Shown in pieces: positions 1-10,930 of a stretch of 60,000 bases of DNA. The notes under the pieces were generated by a model. It saw nothing but the letters and a program-made list of their open reading frames with translations, was not told the DNA's origin and searched no databases. The stretch lies in NCBI RefSeq assembly GCF_029227915.1, contig NC_079884.1:7256001-7316000 (forward strand), written 5' to 3'. This DNA comes from Hydractinia symbiolongicarpus. Lineage: Eukaryota > Cnidaria > Hydrozoa > Anthoathecata > Hydractiniidae. The translations under genes and the position numbers were made by a program. Each line of letters opens with the position of its first letter. Positions within the stretch are counted from its first letter, which is position 1.

Positions 1-2869
1 AGTGTGTTGTTTTGACAAAAATAAAAAGGTGAATAAGTCCAATTTTTGAAATCTCGAATTCGATTCGAGAAACTAGATCGTGTATCGCCCGCTTATGATA
101 TCAAATTTAATCGTGTAGCACTAAATTTAATGTTTTTGTCACAGGCGTATTTCAACACTAGAAAATTTTATTAGCGTGATTTTATTATATATCTTTTTAA
201 ACATAAACACAATATTGAATATATAGTGGCTTAATTTCCTTTCTCCCTTCCATTTTTATTTTATTTTATTAAAGTAAGTATAATCGTACAACGTTTTGCT
301 TTCATGTCCTCGTAGTATTCTTCTCAGAAAAAGTTTAATTATTTAACAATTCCTGTGTATTCTTAATATTTTTTGACGATGAGGTATCGATCAAATATTA
401 ATATATTGTTGCACTGCACACGATTTCGTGTCTGATTTTAAAGCAAAGAATATATTTATGATTTAGTGATTGATTTTGTATTTAAGGAAGTATATTTTAC
501 CATGCTAACCCTGTATCAGGAAGGTTAATCAACAAAAATTGTGGTAGAAGCGTAATGCAGAAGTTTTGAGACTTGGCAAACTATACCACTCCATGGATGT
601 CTTGTCAGATATAACAGAATCACATCTCTTGGGTTGCATTGAAAATTAACTTTGTTTTTCTGCAATTACATTCAAATTTTTAGTAACTTTTTGTGAAAAA
701 AAATGTGTTAATTTTTTAGGTACGTAAAATATATGTAAAGTAATTGAGTTGAATTTTTTATGATAATTATGTATCTCTCACAGGCAAATATTAGTATCAG
801 AGAACTTGCGCACATATCATATTTGACAGGCAAGCGTGTCTGGTGGACGAAAAATTACGCTAAATCGACCGTTAGATTTCAGGTACCGGTACCTTGTGAG
901 TCTATGCAGCCACGTAACGAACACCCAGCAGAACAACGGAATAGCAATTTCCAACCGACTAACTATTCTCGTTCGGTAAAAGAACGATCAGTCTTCCGTC
1001 AAATATGACATTGTGCAAATTCTTATTCAAGATGCCTACTCTTGTAATACGTTTAACATAAATCCATTAAAATGCAAACACATTGTCGTTCAACCTTGTC
1101 CCCATGGAATCTTGTGTCTTTTCTGATATTTTTGTCTCGTTGTCTCGACAAAAGGCGCTGCGAACGAGGCTGGTTGTTGTTTATTCATACAAGAGATCTT
1201 TATATACCAAACTAAACACCTAGATCTGATCTTAGTGTGCATACCACATCATGGATTGCTTTGAAAGATTTAATCTAATTTGGTTACGAAATTTAAACAA
1301 AATGACACCCACCATGGTTGGGCGGCAAAGAAAATATTTTTCAACCCCTAGAACGTTATCTGAGAAAAAGGTGGAGAGGGTGGAGGTGACAAGGCAAGGC
1401 CTCTTACCACCAACTCCCATCTGCCACTCCCAGCAACGACCCATGCAGATGACCGTGCCAGTAGATGGCACATCATGATGGTAAAGGCGTTACATCTCAC
1501 AACTCTTTTGCAAATTTATATTTATATTTAAGTAGTATCTTTTTTCTTGCCATTAAAACCACCTTAAAATATTGTTAAATATTAAACATTAGGAATTTAG
1601 TATATATAGTATAGCATAAGCATAAATGAAAATGTTGGTGGGTAAAAAATTGGCTGACAACAGCAGTTGTAATATGACATCATCATTTTTCTGAGAAACG
1701 CGTTTTACTGCTAATCATAATAGACCTGGGTTGGTTTACTTAAGATTTTTGTCAATTGATTCCTACGTTATTCCTCTTTTTCTAGATAAAAAAATTTATG
1801 GACCACATTTCGCACCAAGATGCTTTTGCAACAACTTCCAAAATAGATTTTTAAAAGTTTTGGAGTGTTTCCGAAGTTAAAATAAAAAGGTTGAGTTGGT
1901 AGTGGTATGAAACTCGTATAACATTTATACGACTTATTAAGAGTTCTCTGATAACATCCGAGATCTTATTAAAACGGGCGGTCTTTTTCTTCTCCTCCTT
2001 CTTCTTCTTCTTCAAACGATTTTTTAACCGATTGCCGTAACGTCACGACATTTAAAGGCCGACCTGAACCCGTGACCCAGCGCTACTCGGCTGTGTGCGT
2101 ATCTTAATATTCGTTAAATTCGGAAAAGAATGAAAACTTCGTTACGAATTTGATCACAAATGTTGTTATAGACTGTTATTATAATATTATTTGATGAGCT
2201 ATGCTGGATACTCCTTCAAATTTTCGTTTCCAGTTATGTTTTTTTTACGAGGCGGATTTTGTTCAATTAAACCGAGCTCTAGGGGTTAAGGTACGAGTCG
2301 TTTCATTCCGAGGGACCGAGTTCAAGGACGCTATATTTGTTATGCTCTGGCTTCTTTACCAAACTGCGAATCAAAAATTTTTTGAAGAAAAGAAAGAGGA
2401 ATATTTGGTTGGGTTAATATAATTCTTTATCGAAATTTCAGTTGTATCAACGTTTAAGGTATTCTCTTCATTGTGTCTATGTTTTCACATATTAAGATGA
2501 AAATATCATCACGTTTTCTAGCCATATGCAAATATGAAACAAACCAATTTCCAGATTTTGCAAGCTAACGTAGATTTTAAGGCAGCATCGCGCTAAAGCC
2601 AGCTATCTGTAGCTAGCCTTATTTATTCTCATTATTTTAAGGTTTGGTATATTATTATTTATTTTTATGTAGGGGTTGTGGCTCTCTTCTAGCTAGCTCT
2701 TCTGGCTGAAGAGTAAAAGAACCTTAATGCAGTTTTTGGCTAGCTACAACAAAATTTTTAATCAATATTTCTTATTCTAAATGCAGTTAGTAGGTAGCGA
2801 CAACTTTTCTTTGTGTCATGAAAACTTTCTCCGCAAAATAGAATTGCTAAGTGATTTTTTTAGCTGTAC
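1..2869. other. Non-coding, no gene recognised
   Basis: AT-rich sequence. The open frames here (for example near 760-1008, 1251-1478 and 2201-2422) have no recognisable domain, no coding-like composition and no splice context that builds a longer protein. A short TTC-rich run lies near 1990-2013. I see nothing else that can be supported. Confidence 0.6.
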
Positions 2870-3430
2870 AGGGTACCGACAGTCCGTTTTCCCTTGTTCT
2901 TAATTTAAACCGAAGTGCAATAAAGTTTTTTTGAAAAGGGTATTACGCCTAAACGCATTGATGACACAGTTTACCTGTACTAAGCGCTTAATCCAATGTT
3001 AACGATGGTTGTTTCCTGAGTTTCTGTTTAGCCGAAGTAACCATAAAGTTTTTTTTCAAAAAAGGGTATATTATGTTTACATGGATATGTGACATTGTTT
3101 GCCTGTACTAATCCTCAGTCCAGAGTAATATTTATTTTTGAACTTTTAGAGGTAACGTTATTTGAAAAATAAAAAAGGTTGGCCAACTGTTTTTGTTATA
3201 ACAGGGTAGCAACGATTTGTAAACAGTGTTTTTATTTCAGCTAAAGTTGTGAAATTTTGTTTTTTTGAAGAATATATTACACTGGAAAGACCATAACATT
3301 GTGCGCCTATTTTTTGTTTAAAATATATTACACCGGAAACACCATAATGTTCTGCGCCTCACTCAATTTATGAAATACTTATACTAAAGCGCTTCACCTG
3401 AATGTGTGACACAGTTTACAGTTCTTAATT
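2870..3430. repeat. Degenerate short tandem repeats
   Basis: Related blocks recur. A motif GACACAGTTTACCTGTACTA appears near 2961, again with changes near 3088, and partly near 3408. A second motif (AATATATTACA then GGAAA, CCATAA and TGCGCC) occurs at about 3270 and 3328. They read as eroded tandem copies. No element type is recognised. Confidence 0.45.
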
Positions 3431-3479
3431 GCTGTAGTTCCCAATAAAAACACAAACTTGGAGTAGAAAATTTATTTTA

Positions 3480-4130
3480 ATTTTGTAAGAATAAACTGAG
3501 GATAATTTGGCGGAATCGGGTGAGGATGCTAGGCTGGAGAGAAGATATTGTCTCAAGCTCACGTGCGTGTTCCCAATAAATTCGCTCTTCTCTACTACAT
3601 CCCAGAGCTCTTCTCCTAGTAGTGTTTTATGGCTTAACTAATCTCTTAATCACATCCGGAGCTCCTCTCCTGTGATTCCATTTCCTCTATCATACCTCAC
3701 AAGAACCTACTCTTTATGAGCTCTAGCTTCTTATGCATTTCAGACCTGTTATTAACCTCTTGGTGCCCCACCTCTGCCTGTCAGCGCCGCATCCCCCTGC
3801 TGTTATTTCCCCAGTCATCTGTCCTGTTCGCGTGGGGTACCGTCTTTCATCTCCTCGCACCTGTACTTAATGCACCATACTCTTCCAGGGGTACACGCAC
3901 ATCTCTACACTTTGTGGCTGCCCAGGGCAGCCCAGCACCCCCAAATTCCCCAAATGAAAATTCATTATCTATGAGGTAATATTGTTGAAGAGAACTGGGA
4001 CGAGATAATTCAACATGCCATAACAGGCTTAAGAAATTGACATGAAAAAAGAAACTACATGCAAGTGCCTATAAATTAGCCTTTTACAATTATATAAAGA
4101 CATTATAACGCAATTATCAGAAATTGACAT
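3480..4130. other. Non-coding, slightly GC-richer; possible 3' part of the DIRS element
   Basis: This stretch lies downstream (minus-strand sense) of the recombinase frame and is less AT-rich than its surroundings. It may hold the 3' untranslated and terminal-repeat part of the DIRS-like element. I could not find a matching copy at the other end, so the element boundary is not defined. Confidence 0.3.
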
Positions 4131-4173
4131 CCCCCAACTTAGTTACCGCATCAAGGTGAGCCATGTTGCCACT

Positions 4174-5587
4174 CTACTTATGCAAAGCGCTATTAGATAA
4201 ATGGATATATCTTCTGTAACAGTCACTGGACCACCTGCCAAGTGTTTTTATGGCTGAGTCAGGAATGCCACACGAAGCTGCTGTAGAGGCCCCACCAATA
4301 CGGAAACTATGGGTATTTAAATGCAAACTATCATTTAGACTAACGAACAAAAATGCTGAGACGTACTTCCGGGTAATAAAATCTCCATTTGATAAAACGA
4401 ACACGAAGCTGAAATAACAGGTAATTTCTTAAAGCTTTTACTGGGCAAAATTTTTGTTCAATCATTGCAAGAAGAATTGTGGCACCTTTCCTAAATGGAT
4501 CTGTTTTGGATGCCTTGATGGTTAGCTTTACGATTGTTGCCGAGGAAGAAAATTCAATGTCTGAAGGTGACAGGTGAATTTTAGGATCAAAAATATTTTT
4601 CGATGGTGTAACAAATTCGGATACACGCAAAAACCCAAAAAACGCAACAAGGATGAGAGCAGACCATAATACTTTGTCATGACAAGTAAATTTAGATTCA
4701 CGAATAAATTTTAACATTTCGTGCAGATGAACAGGTGTAATAGGCAATCTCGTAGTACGGGAATGTAGATGGCATCTGCGGATACCTCGCATAACGTAAA
4801 ATAATATAGCCATTAAAGATATGTTTTCTTTATAGCCTTGCATCTTGCTATGATATTGTATGCCAGACAAATAGACTTTTATGGTTGAGAATTTAACGCG
4901 ATCTGCCATGTACGACAAAAAAAATTGTAAAGTTAACTCTTTAAGAGGAAACATAGGTACCATGACGTTTTTACAAAATTGTTGGAATGCTCGGATACCA
5001 GAACGATAAGTTAGTCTTGTGTTTGGTGAAGTGGAAGAATACAAGTAATAATTCACAGACTTTTCAATAGATTCCAAACAGATGAAGGAATGGCTGCGGG
5101 ACAGAGAAAGTAAATCTGCATAAATATTAGAACGACCTGGGACATGACAAAGCAACAGATTTCTGTTACGTTGAGTGGTAAAAAAGAATAAGTGACGGAT
5201 TAATGTCATTATATCTTTGTATTTGCACGAGCCTGTGTGCCAGATTTGCACAATAGCTTCATTGTCTGTGCCTAACACCACATCGTTGTCTGTCCAACCT
5301 TCTCCCCAACAAAACGTAGCTATAACGATGGCTAACAATTCAAGGAAACTGATGCTATATGTGCGCTTAGATTGAAAGGGCAATGAGAACCACTGGCCAT
5401 TATAGTATCCCCCTAGTTTTACTCCTGAGGCATCAGTGGACAGGTCAACTTTGCTAGACAAAGTGGTGTTTGTGTGAAATAAAGCGACCCCATTCCACGA
5501 TGGTGAGAATTCAAGCCACCATTCTATGTCTTTCCTAGCCTCTGCACTAATGTCGATGTAACCTATCCACTTTGGTGGACAGGTCAA
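4174..5587 (-). pseudogene. DIRS-like RNase H and tyrosine recombinase
   Basis: The first ~150 residues of the 4340-5587 frame match a retroelement RNase H: STDASG with its acidic residue, FLELLAIVIA, GTDNEAIVQIW and HVPGRSNIYADLLS. From about residue 180 a tyrosine-recombinase/integrase core follows, with SGIRAFQQFC in the N-terminal helical domain and GFLRVSE carrying the first catalytic arginine. The C-terminal part is in another frame (4174-4404) and has HSFRIGGAST (H-x-x-R box) and a tyrosine in RWSSDCYRRYIH. One frameshift near 4400 therefore splits the recombinase. The enzyme would insert a circular cDNA by strand exchange. Identification is strong; function is lost as read. Confidence 0.85.
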
Positions 5588-5589
5588 TC

Positions 5590-6081
5590 AAACGTCGAAG
5601 AAAAATTCTGACACTCTTGACTACTTTGCAAGCGAAAGAAAGTGACCCTATTAATGATAACAAATCCCTTTTTTGCAGTTTTTTCTGCCGTGCCATTTCC
5701 ACAACTCTGACATGAGATTGCAAAATTTCTGATAAGGTAATCTTAGAACTAGATTGATGGTGTCAATTTCAATAGTGAGATAAGTGATTACTAGTACTGG
5801 TCGAATAATTTTTTCTTCTGCCAGAGAGACACCGATACCAAATAATGAAAATACATGGACAATGGCATCAACAACATATTAGCATTGAGATTTATTGCAG
5901 TGGACTGTGATAAAGTCGTCAAGATAGTGTTGTAAATTAGTAACAAGTATAATAACAATTCAAATCCATGTTAGAAGATCCGCAAAGTTGTTAAAAATGA
6001 AGGGTAAGGATCTTCCATCAAAAGAGAGAACCACATCATAATAATACCTGTTTTTCCATAGGTACCCCAATTGATGCCAAT
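5590..6081 (-). pseudogene. DIRS-like reverse transcriptase, 3' part
   Basis: On the minus strand just after the inserted transposon the reading resumes with DWHQLGYLW, then SLPFIFNNFADLLTWI, matching the palm region of DIRS-type reverse transcriptases. About 100 bases further a different frame reads HYLDDFITV, the YxDD catalytic box. A later segment reads IEIDTINLVLRLP, the thumb-side motif typical of DIRS elements. Stops and frame changes interrupt the segment, so it is a decayed domain continuous with the RNase H downstream. Confidence 0.75.
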
Positions 6082-6084
6082 CAT
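6082..6084. repeat. Target-site duplication CAT, left copy
   Basis: CAT immediately left of the Academ-like element. An identical CAT lies at 8854-8856. Keeping only one copy restores the reverse-transcriptase frame of the host DIRS element, which supports a 3-bp target duplication. Confidence 0.7.
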
Positions 6085-6275
6085 TAGTCCAGTCGTTAAG
6101 TGTTTTGACCTGGAAAAAAATGATATAGAGCTGAAACTTGGCACACTTACTCCATTTTATATGTAGATTACCAGAAAAAAAAGCCCCATCGATAGCATTT
6201 GTAGAAAATGAGATATGCGCCATTTTTAAAAATGGTGGATTTCCAAATTTTTCAGAAAACGAAAGCTGGTAAATT
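6085..6275 (+). repeat. Left terminal inverted repeat of Academ-like element
   Basis: Matches the reverse complement of about 8640-8853 with scattered differences, including the shared blocks GATATAGAGCTGAAACTTGG and CCCCATCGATAGCATTTG. Similarity fades after about 190 bp. Confidence 0.8.
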
Positions 6276-6359
6276 CGAAAACTAATTAAACTATTGAAAA
6301 GAACTTTCGATTTGGAACAAAAAATATTATTACATCGACTTACAAAAATCATTAATTGT

Positions 6360-6373
6360 GGGGGGGGGGGGGG
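6360..6373 (+). repeat. G homopolymer
   Basis: An uninterrupted run of about 14 G within the Academ-like element between the left inverted repeat and the transposase. It is a likely site of length error in sequencing. Confidence 0.8.
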
Positions 6374-6506
6374 TTAGGTAATTTCACAAGTTTAGAATTT
6401 ATCGAATTCTAGTTTCGAATGTTTCGTTTATTTAGTGATTAAGATAGTTGGTAAAAGACTGTGCACGTAGAAAACGGAAGAATTGATAGATAAGAATAGA
6501 ATATAA

Positions 6507-7792
6507 AAGAATAGTTTTTTAAATAGAAAACTGAAAAGTATAGACGTCTTCATAGATTGGCTACGACAAAGAAATCCGTTTGTTTATGAAGACACAAATC
6601 TTCATTCGCTTTCTTTGGGCTTGACGTCTGATGAAAATGATGGTATCAACTGTGAAATTGCTGAAGAGATCGGAAAAATGATACAAGCAAAGTTGGACAA
6701 CCTTTCAATAGTTGAATGCACAATCAAGCGGAAGGACCAGGTTAAGCCCATCATTACCTTGCAATCCAAAGTCCAATTGAATAAAGAATCTGTCATTGTC
6801 AATCCAACGATGCTGTTCACACGATTGGTAGCCATAGCGCAAAGGGAAAAAGAAGACATCGAAGAATTTTTTGCTTTCGAACTAACACAAGAGCCAATGT
6901 CCCTCTTTAAACATGGCTTAATGAGAAAACCTGACAAGCCCTCATTACGTAAAGCTGTGATGAAAGATGATGAAGCAGTGGGAAAAAATCAATTACAAAT
7001 TGATCCTTATTTCGTAGTCGATGGCGGAGCGCTATTGCATAGAGTCCGTTGGATCAAAAATTCTACTTTTGATGAACTATCCCAAGTTTACGTTAGTTAC
7101 GTTCGACGGCACTATAAATCTTGCACCATTGTCTTTGATGGATATGATGGTCCTAGCACGAAATCAAATGAGCACATGCGACGAACAGGTGGTGGAAAAC
7201 GATGCCCCAATATTGATGTTGTTGGTTTTAACAAAGTATCTTTTACCCAAGAAAGTTTTCTGAATAACAAAGATAACAAAACACGTTTCATCAGGCATAT
7301 CAGCATAAAACTTCAGCAAGACGGGCAAACAGTGAAGATTTGTGAAGGTGATGCTGATACAACAATCGTCTCAACAGCACTAAAAGAAGCCGAAACAAAC
7401 AACAAAAAAGCCGTTGTAACAGTTGCCGATGATACCGATGTCGCAATGATGCTTCTATACCATTGGCAAGAACATCATGGAGATGTTTACTTCTTTCAAG
7501 AGAGGTTGGATAAAGCCTGGAACATGAAAGTTGTCTGTCAGAAATGGAACCCTATCCGACAGCATATTCTTTTTGTACATTCGTTTTCCGGCTGTGATAC
7601 AACATCGGCACCTTTTGGAAAGGGAAAAAATAACTTGCTGTCATTGGTCACAAAGAACAAAACATTGCAGATTGTCTCAGACACAATGGGTGATGTTTGG
7701 GCAGACAACAGAGATGTCGAAGAAGCTGCCATCAAAGCGTTTCAAATCATTTATGGTGGTAACGACTTGACTGATTTATGCAAACTTAGGTG
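6507..7792 (+). CDS. Academ-like transposase exon 1 (XPG/PIN-like nuclease)
   Basis: Open from 6507, after a stop at 6504-6506. The protein-like stretch begins at about 6540 (DWLRQRNPF) and no convincing ATG is seen, so an upstream exon may be missing. The nuclease core has VDGGALLHRV, IVFDGYDGP, EGDADTTIV and VADDTDVAMMLLYH. These are the acidic motifs expected of an XPG/FEN1-like PIN fold. HSFSGCDTTSAPFGKGK follows. The exon ends at a consensus donor (CTTAG|GTGAGT at 7792/7793). The frame joins exon 2 correctly. It would catalyse DNA cleavage during transposition. Confidence 0.8.
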
Positions 7793-7874
7793 AGTTTCTT
7801 ATATAATATAACATTTATTCACAATACAAAAAGGTTCTCTTCATTTAGTATAATCTCAAAGTGCATTTTTGCAG

Positions 7875-8013
7875 ATACCGGAAATATCTCGATATGTGTT
7901 GGAAAGGAAAAATTGATCCTGAAAAGATGCCACCTACGGAAAGTGCTGCTATTCTACACGGTTTTCGAGTTCATCTACAGATAATGAATTGGAAGATATT
8001 AGAGGAAGAAGAG
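7875..8013 (+). CDS. Academ-like transposase exon 2
   Basis: Acceptor TTTTTGCAG at 7866-7874 and donor GAG|GTATAA after 8013. The length of 139 nt accepts the split codon left by exon 1 and ends in phase 0. The encoded segment includes LPP-type spacing PPTESAAILHGFRVHLQIM, a block conserved in this protein family upstream of the CXC domain. Confidence 0.75.
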
Positions 8014-8100
8014 GTATAAATTTTAAACCACACAAGTGTCCAAGCAATGTCAGTTAAAGTAGCAATTTCTCAATTTTTATAACAATCTATTGTCTTATAG

Positions 8101-8334
8101 CTTAAGCAAATTGATCCAAGCAAATGGGGCTGGAAAATTGAAAATTCTCAAATGATGCCAATAAAGACAGATAAACAAGTCGCCCCTGATAGCCTCCTAA
8201 AAATCATTAAATGCAACTGCAAGGCTACTTCGAAGTCACCCTGTTCAACAAATTTGTGTTCATGCAGAAAACATGGTCTGAGCTGTATGCAGTCTTGTGG
8301 AGAATGTCACGGTGAAACATGTGAAAATAAAGAG
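8101..8334 (+). CDS. Academ-like transposase exon 3 (CXC zinc domain)
   Basis: Acceptor CTTATAG ends at 8100; donor GAG|GTCCGC follows 8334; 234 nt, phase 0 at both ends. It encodes a cysteine-rich domain with CNCKATSKSPC, LCSCRKHGLSC, CGECHGETC. This spacing matches the Tesmin/TSO1-like CXC fold, a zinc-binding DNA-binding module. It sits C-terminal to the nuclease. Confidence 0.8.
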
Positions 8335-8434
8335 GTCCGCTCTCTATAATTCTTCATTTTTAAAGGCAAATCTCTTATAAGGAGTCAGTTCAGCAAAAAA
8401 GCCAGCCTTTATCTTATTAATCACTTTTTTTTAG

Positions 8435-8521
8435 GTATTCGATGGTGATAGTAACGTCGAAGATGATTTGGAAGATAAAGAAGAGAATAGAAACATTTTT
8501 GATATATTTGATGCATTTTGA
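8435..8521 (+). CDS. Academ-like transposase exon 4 (acidic tail)
   Basis: Acceptor TTTTTTTTAG ends at 8434. The 87-nt exon is in frame and ends with TGA at 8519-8521. It encodes a short acidic tail rich in D and E. The four exons together give one uninterrupted reading frame, unlike the surrounding DIRS genes, which suggests a younger insertion. Confidence 0.7.
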   Translation, partial: VFDGDSNVEDDLEDKEENRNIFDIFDAF

Positions 8522-8639
8522 TTTTACATAATTTGTATACAAATATTTACTTTTTTAAGATGAAAACTATTAAAGAAAGTCCATGACCTTAAAAATATTG
8601 ATTTTTGAGAGTTGGGTTGATAATACTTTTGTTCTAAAT

Positions 8640-8853
8640 TGACTGGTTCTCGAATTGACCAACTTTCGTTTTCTCGAAAATTTGGAAATCCACCATTTTT
8701 AAAAATGGCGCATATCTCATTTTCTACAAATGCTATCGATGGGGCTTTTTTTTCTGGTAATCTACATATTAAAAGGAGTAAGTGTGCCAAGTTTCAGCTC
8801 TATATCATCTTTTTCCAGGTCAGTGTGTTTTTTTTACTTTAACGACTGGACTA
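8640..8853 (-). repeat. Right terminal inverted repeat of Academ-like element
   Basis: Reverse complement of the left end, finishing TTAACGACTGGACTA at 8853 and followed by the second CAT (8854-8856). Confidence 0.8.
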
Positions 8854-8856
8854 CAT

Positions 8857-9686
8857 CTGCGTGTACGGGGCATAAACGAAAGGCGTGTTTTATGTCTAAT
8901 TTAGCCATGTAGCAGTTCGGGCCTAAAGATTTTGAGATTAACTGCTTCATCAAATGATGAGTATTGTACAGAGAAGTCTTTCTTGCTTATCCTGTCTTTG
9001 ACAGAGAAACCTCTGGGGGGAGATAGGTCAAGAACTACCCGGACAGTGCTATCTTTTTTAGGTGCTGCGCCCAAAGGAGAACAGTGGAGGTTATCCAACG
9101 GCTTAAAGTCAAATGGTCCTACAGTGTGGCCTATGTTTAATTCCTTTAAAATTGGCTCATTAACCAAATTCTCATAAGTAAAACCAGATTTGTTATTTCT
9201 TGTAGCCGAGGTTAAGGGATTGTTCTGGCTGCATCCTAACCTAAATCCGTAGGTAAAACCTGATATAATGAAATCTACAAGATCCTTGTTGGGGTGGGAT
9301 AACAAAAACTTATTTAGAACCCAAACCTTAACCGGTGGGTGCACAAATGAGGATATGGGGAAAAAATAGTTGGGACCAAGCTTAGAGGACCTGGATGGGC
9401 AAAAGATAACGGAATAAATCTTCTGACAGAAGTGGCAACAGTGGGTAAAGGAACAGTTTTGTCGGCAAGGAAGTGCTTTGTTGAAGGAAAAGCAAGCAGG
9501 TCTGTCTGGTGGCCATGATTTGCTTGGGACATTCCAAAACTGTGTTGATGATTCTGCTGGACCGGTGGATTCATTGAGGCATTGCGCGGCAAAGTGCCCA
9601 GAGCCCTGACACCTAAAGCACCTGCCTAACATGGATGGAAGTGACTTTGTGAACCACGATGATGGCTGAGCACCCCTAAGATTCAT
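8857..9686 (-). pseudogene. DIRS-like gag C-terminus (CCHC) and start of reverse transcriptase
   Basis: The minus-strand frame starting near 9686 has a zinc knuckle CFRCQGSGHFAAQC (C-x2-C-x4-H-x4-C), then a linker with Cys/His pairs. The N-terminal reverse-transcriptase motifs follow: FKPLDNLHCSPLGAAPKK and RVVLDLSPPRG. The frame stops near 8904. In a shifted frame the same strand reads LDIKHAFRLCPV up to the transposon insertion at 8857, which is the next conserved palm motif. The domain therefore continues across the Academ-like insertion into 6081 and below. Confidence 0.8.
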
Positions 9687-10792
9687 TAAGCAAAGTGTCG
9701 TGAACTACGTCCCATCTGCCGCCAGCAGGGTTGTTGGCCAGTTGCATACGATGCAGTTGATCATATTCGTACACAGAAGAGAAGACATATTGTGAAGCAA
9801 ACTGAGTTATTACGGTTTCATACATCAACATTTGATGTACAAGATTGGGTTGAAAACAAACTACACACCTCAAATAATTTGTCCATGCTGACACCCAAGA
9901 GTTAAAATATTTCACCCACCCTTTCCCACTGGTCTTCTGGGCTAACGAAATCCTAGGAGTACCCTCCATATTACTAATGTTAATGTGAAATTCCCCACTC
10001 TCACCCATCATGGGAAGAGAAGCACAGGAAGACGCAGCAGAAGGTGGCAGAAGAGAATCAAAATTAATGTACTCTCCTTTCTTAATCTTTTCTACAAGAT
10101 GTTTGGGGATTGGAGGCAAACTAACAGTGGCATACATGTCAGAGTTAGAAATCTTAGTACCTGCATAGAATGTAGCCCCAATGCGAGCAGTTTCGGTTAC
10201 GTCTTGAAAATCAATCTCCGTCATTATTTTTTTTTTTGGTAAGTGATGCCTGCGCACCGGCAAACGAAAACAAAGATGGCGCTTTGGCAGTGGGCAATGG
10301 CGTTTGGCTTGACGGCTGAACTTTGTCAGGTTTTATAATTTGTTTTAACTCATGCCTTAAAAATGTTTTCATGTTGTTTGAAAATTTATGAAGTTAATAT
10401 GAGTGTTCTTAGGTTTGATAATCCTCCTATGTTCTGTTCTTAATGTAGTGCTGGCTTTCTTCTGCCATTTCATCACTGCTTTCCATGAGGTCTTGTCCCT
10501 TGCCAATTTGGGGAATAGTATTGTCAAGGCTAGCTTCTGGACGGTCATAATTTGGCAAAGTGCTTGGACCTTGTCCATCAAGATGATCAGAATGAAATTT
10601 TTAAAATAAGGCTTGTGCCATAGTCATTTTTGATAGTCCTTCAACTGGCATGTTGTGTGAATTAGAAGTTAGGGATTCTTTACCGAGTTTGCCCAATTCC
10701 TCCACTATTCGCATTTGAGGCTGCCTCACAACATCAACAGGCTGAAAAAGTTTTTTCTTAGCGCTTCCTTGATTATTTTCCTTTGTAGACAT
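9676..10792 (-). pseudogene. DIRS-like gag protein
   Basis: The frame 9676-10263 encodes a gag-like core (GKGWVKYFNSWVSAW, MLMYETVITQFA, YEYDQLHRMQ, WDVVHDTLL), a pattern common in DIRS/Ngaro gag proteins. Upstream coding sequence is in another frame across a T/A homopolymer at about 10226-10236. It continues toward an ATG at 10790-10792 (reading MSTKENNQGSAKKKLFQP) with a stop near 10601. Gag would package the RNA template. At least two frameshifts or stops disable this copy. Confidence 0.65.
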
Positions 10793-10900
10793 AATTGCTG
10801 CAACACAGGATGAAGGGTAGCAATGTCCAAATACGAAAATTATTTCAGTTAAGCAAGTTATTGCTACTACTGGTGATAAACTAAATCAGAGTAACTCTCT

Positions 10901-10910
10901 CCTATTTATA
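10901..10910 (-). promoter_or_regulatory. TATA box of the DIRS-like element
   Basis: On the minus strand the sequence reads CCCCTATAAATAGG. It lies about 110 bases upstream of the first gag-like ATG at 10792. It is well placed to be a core promoter element; activity is inferred. Confidence 0.45.
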
Positions 10911-10930
10911 GGGGGCCCCTAGATTGTTGA

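Larger units (their letters stand above)
6085..8853 (+). mobile_element. Academ-like DNA transposon with XPG-nuclease/CXC transposase
   Basis: A 2769-bp element with terminal inverted repeats of roughly 190-200 bp (6085-~6275 and ~8640-8853). The outer ends read TAGTCCAGTCGTTAA on both strands, and the flanks carry a 3-bp duplication (CAT). It contains one plus-strand gene encoding a PIN/XPG-like nuclease joined to a Tesmin/TSO1-type CXC zinc domain. From family knowledge, 3-4-bp duplications plus an XPG nuclease and a cysteine-rich domain point to the Academ superfamily. No helicase domain is visible, so this may be a helicase-less subtype. Placement as Academ is inference; its status as a transposon is directly supported. 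Confidence 0.75.
4130..10930 (-). mobile_element. DIRS-like tyrosine-recombinase retrotransposon, decayed
   Basis: In minus-strand order the element shows a gag-like protein, a CCHC zinc knuckle, reverse transcriptase, RNase H and a tyrosine recombinase. That order is diagnostic of DIRS/Ngaro-type retroelements, which integrate with a recombinase instead of a DDE integrase. The reading frames are broken at several places: a homopolymer near 10226-10236, near 9680, near 8905, near 5590-5960, and near 4400. An Academ-like transposon (6085-8853) is inserted in the reverse transcriptase. Terminal repeats (split direct repeats or inverted repeats with an internal complementary region) were not resolved, so both ends are approximate. 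The copy is almost certainly inactive. Confidence 0.85.

Noticed and set aside
1232-1478. Overlapping frames on both strands near 1.2-1.5 kb
   Set aside because: No domain, no context, and each is the shadow of the other.
8524-8790. 88-codon minus-strand frame similar to one at 5960-6352
   Set aside because: The similarity arises because both lie in the inverted ends of the Academ-like element; neither encodes a separate protein.
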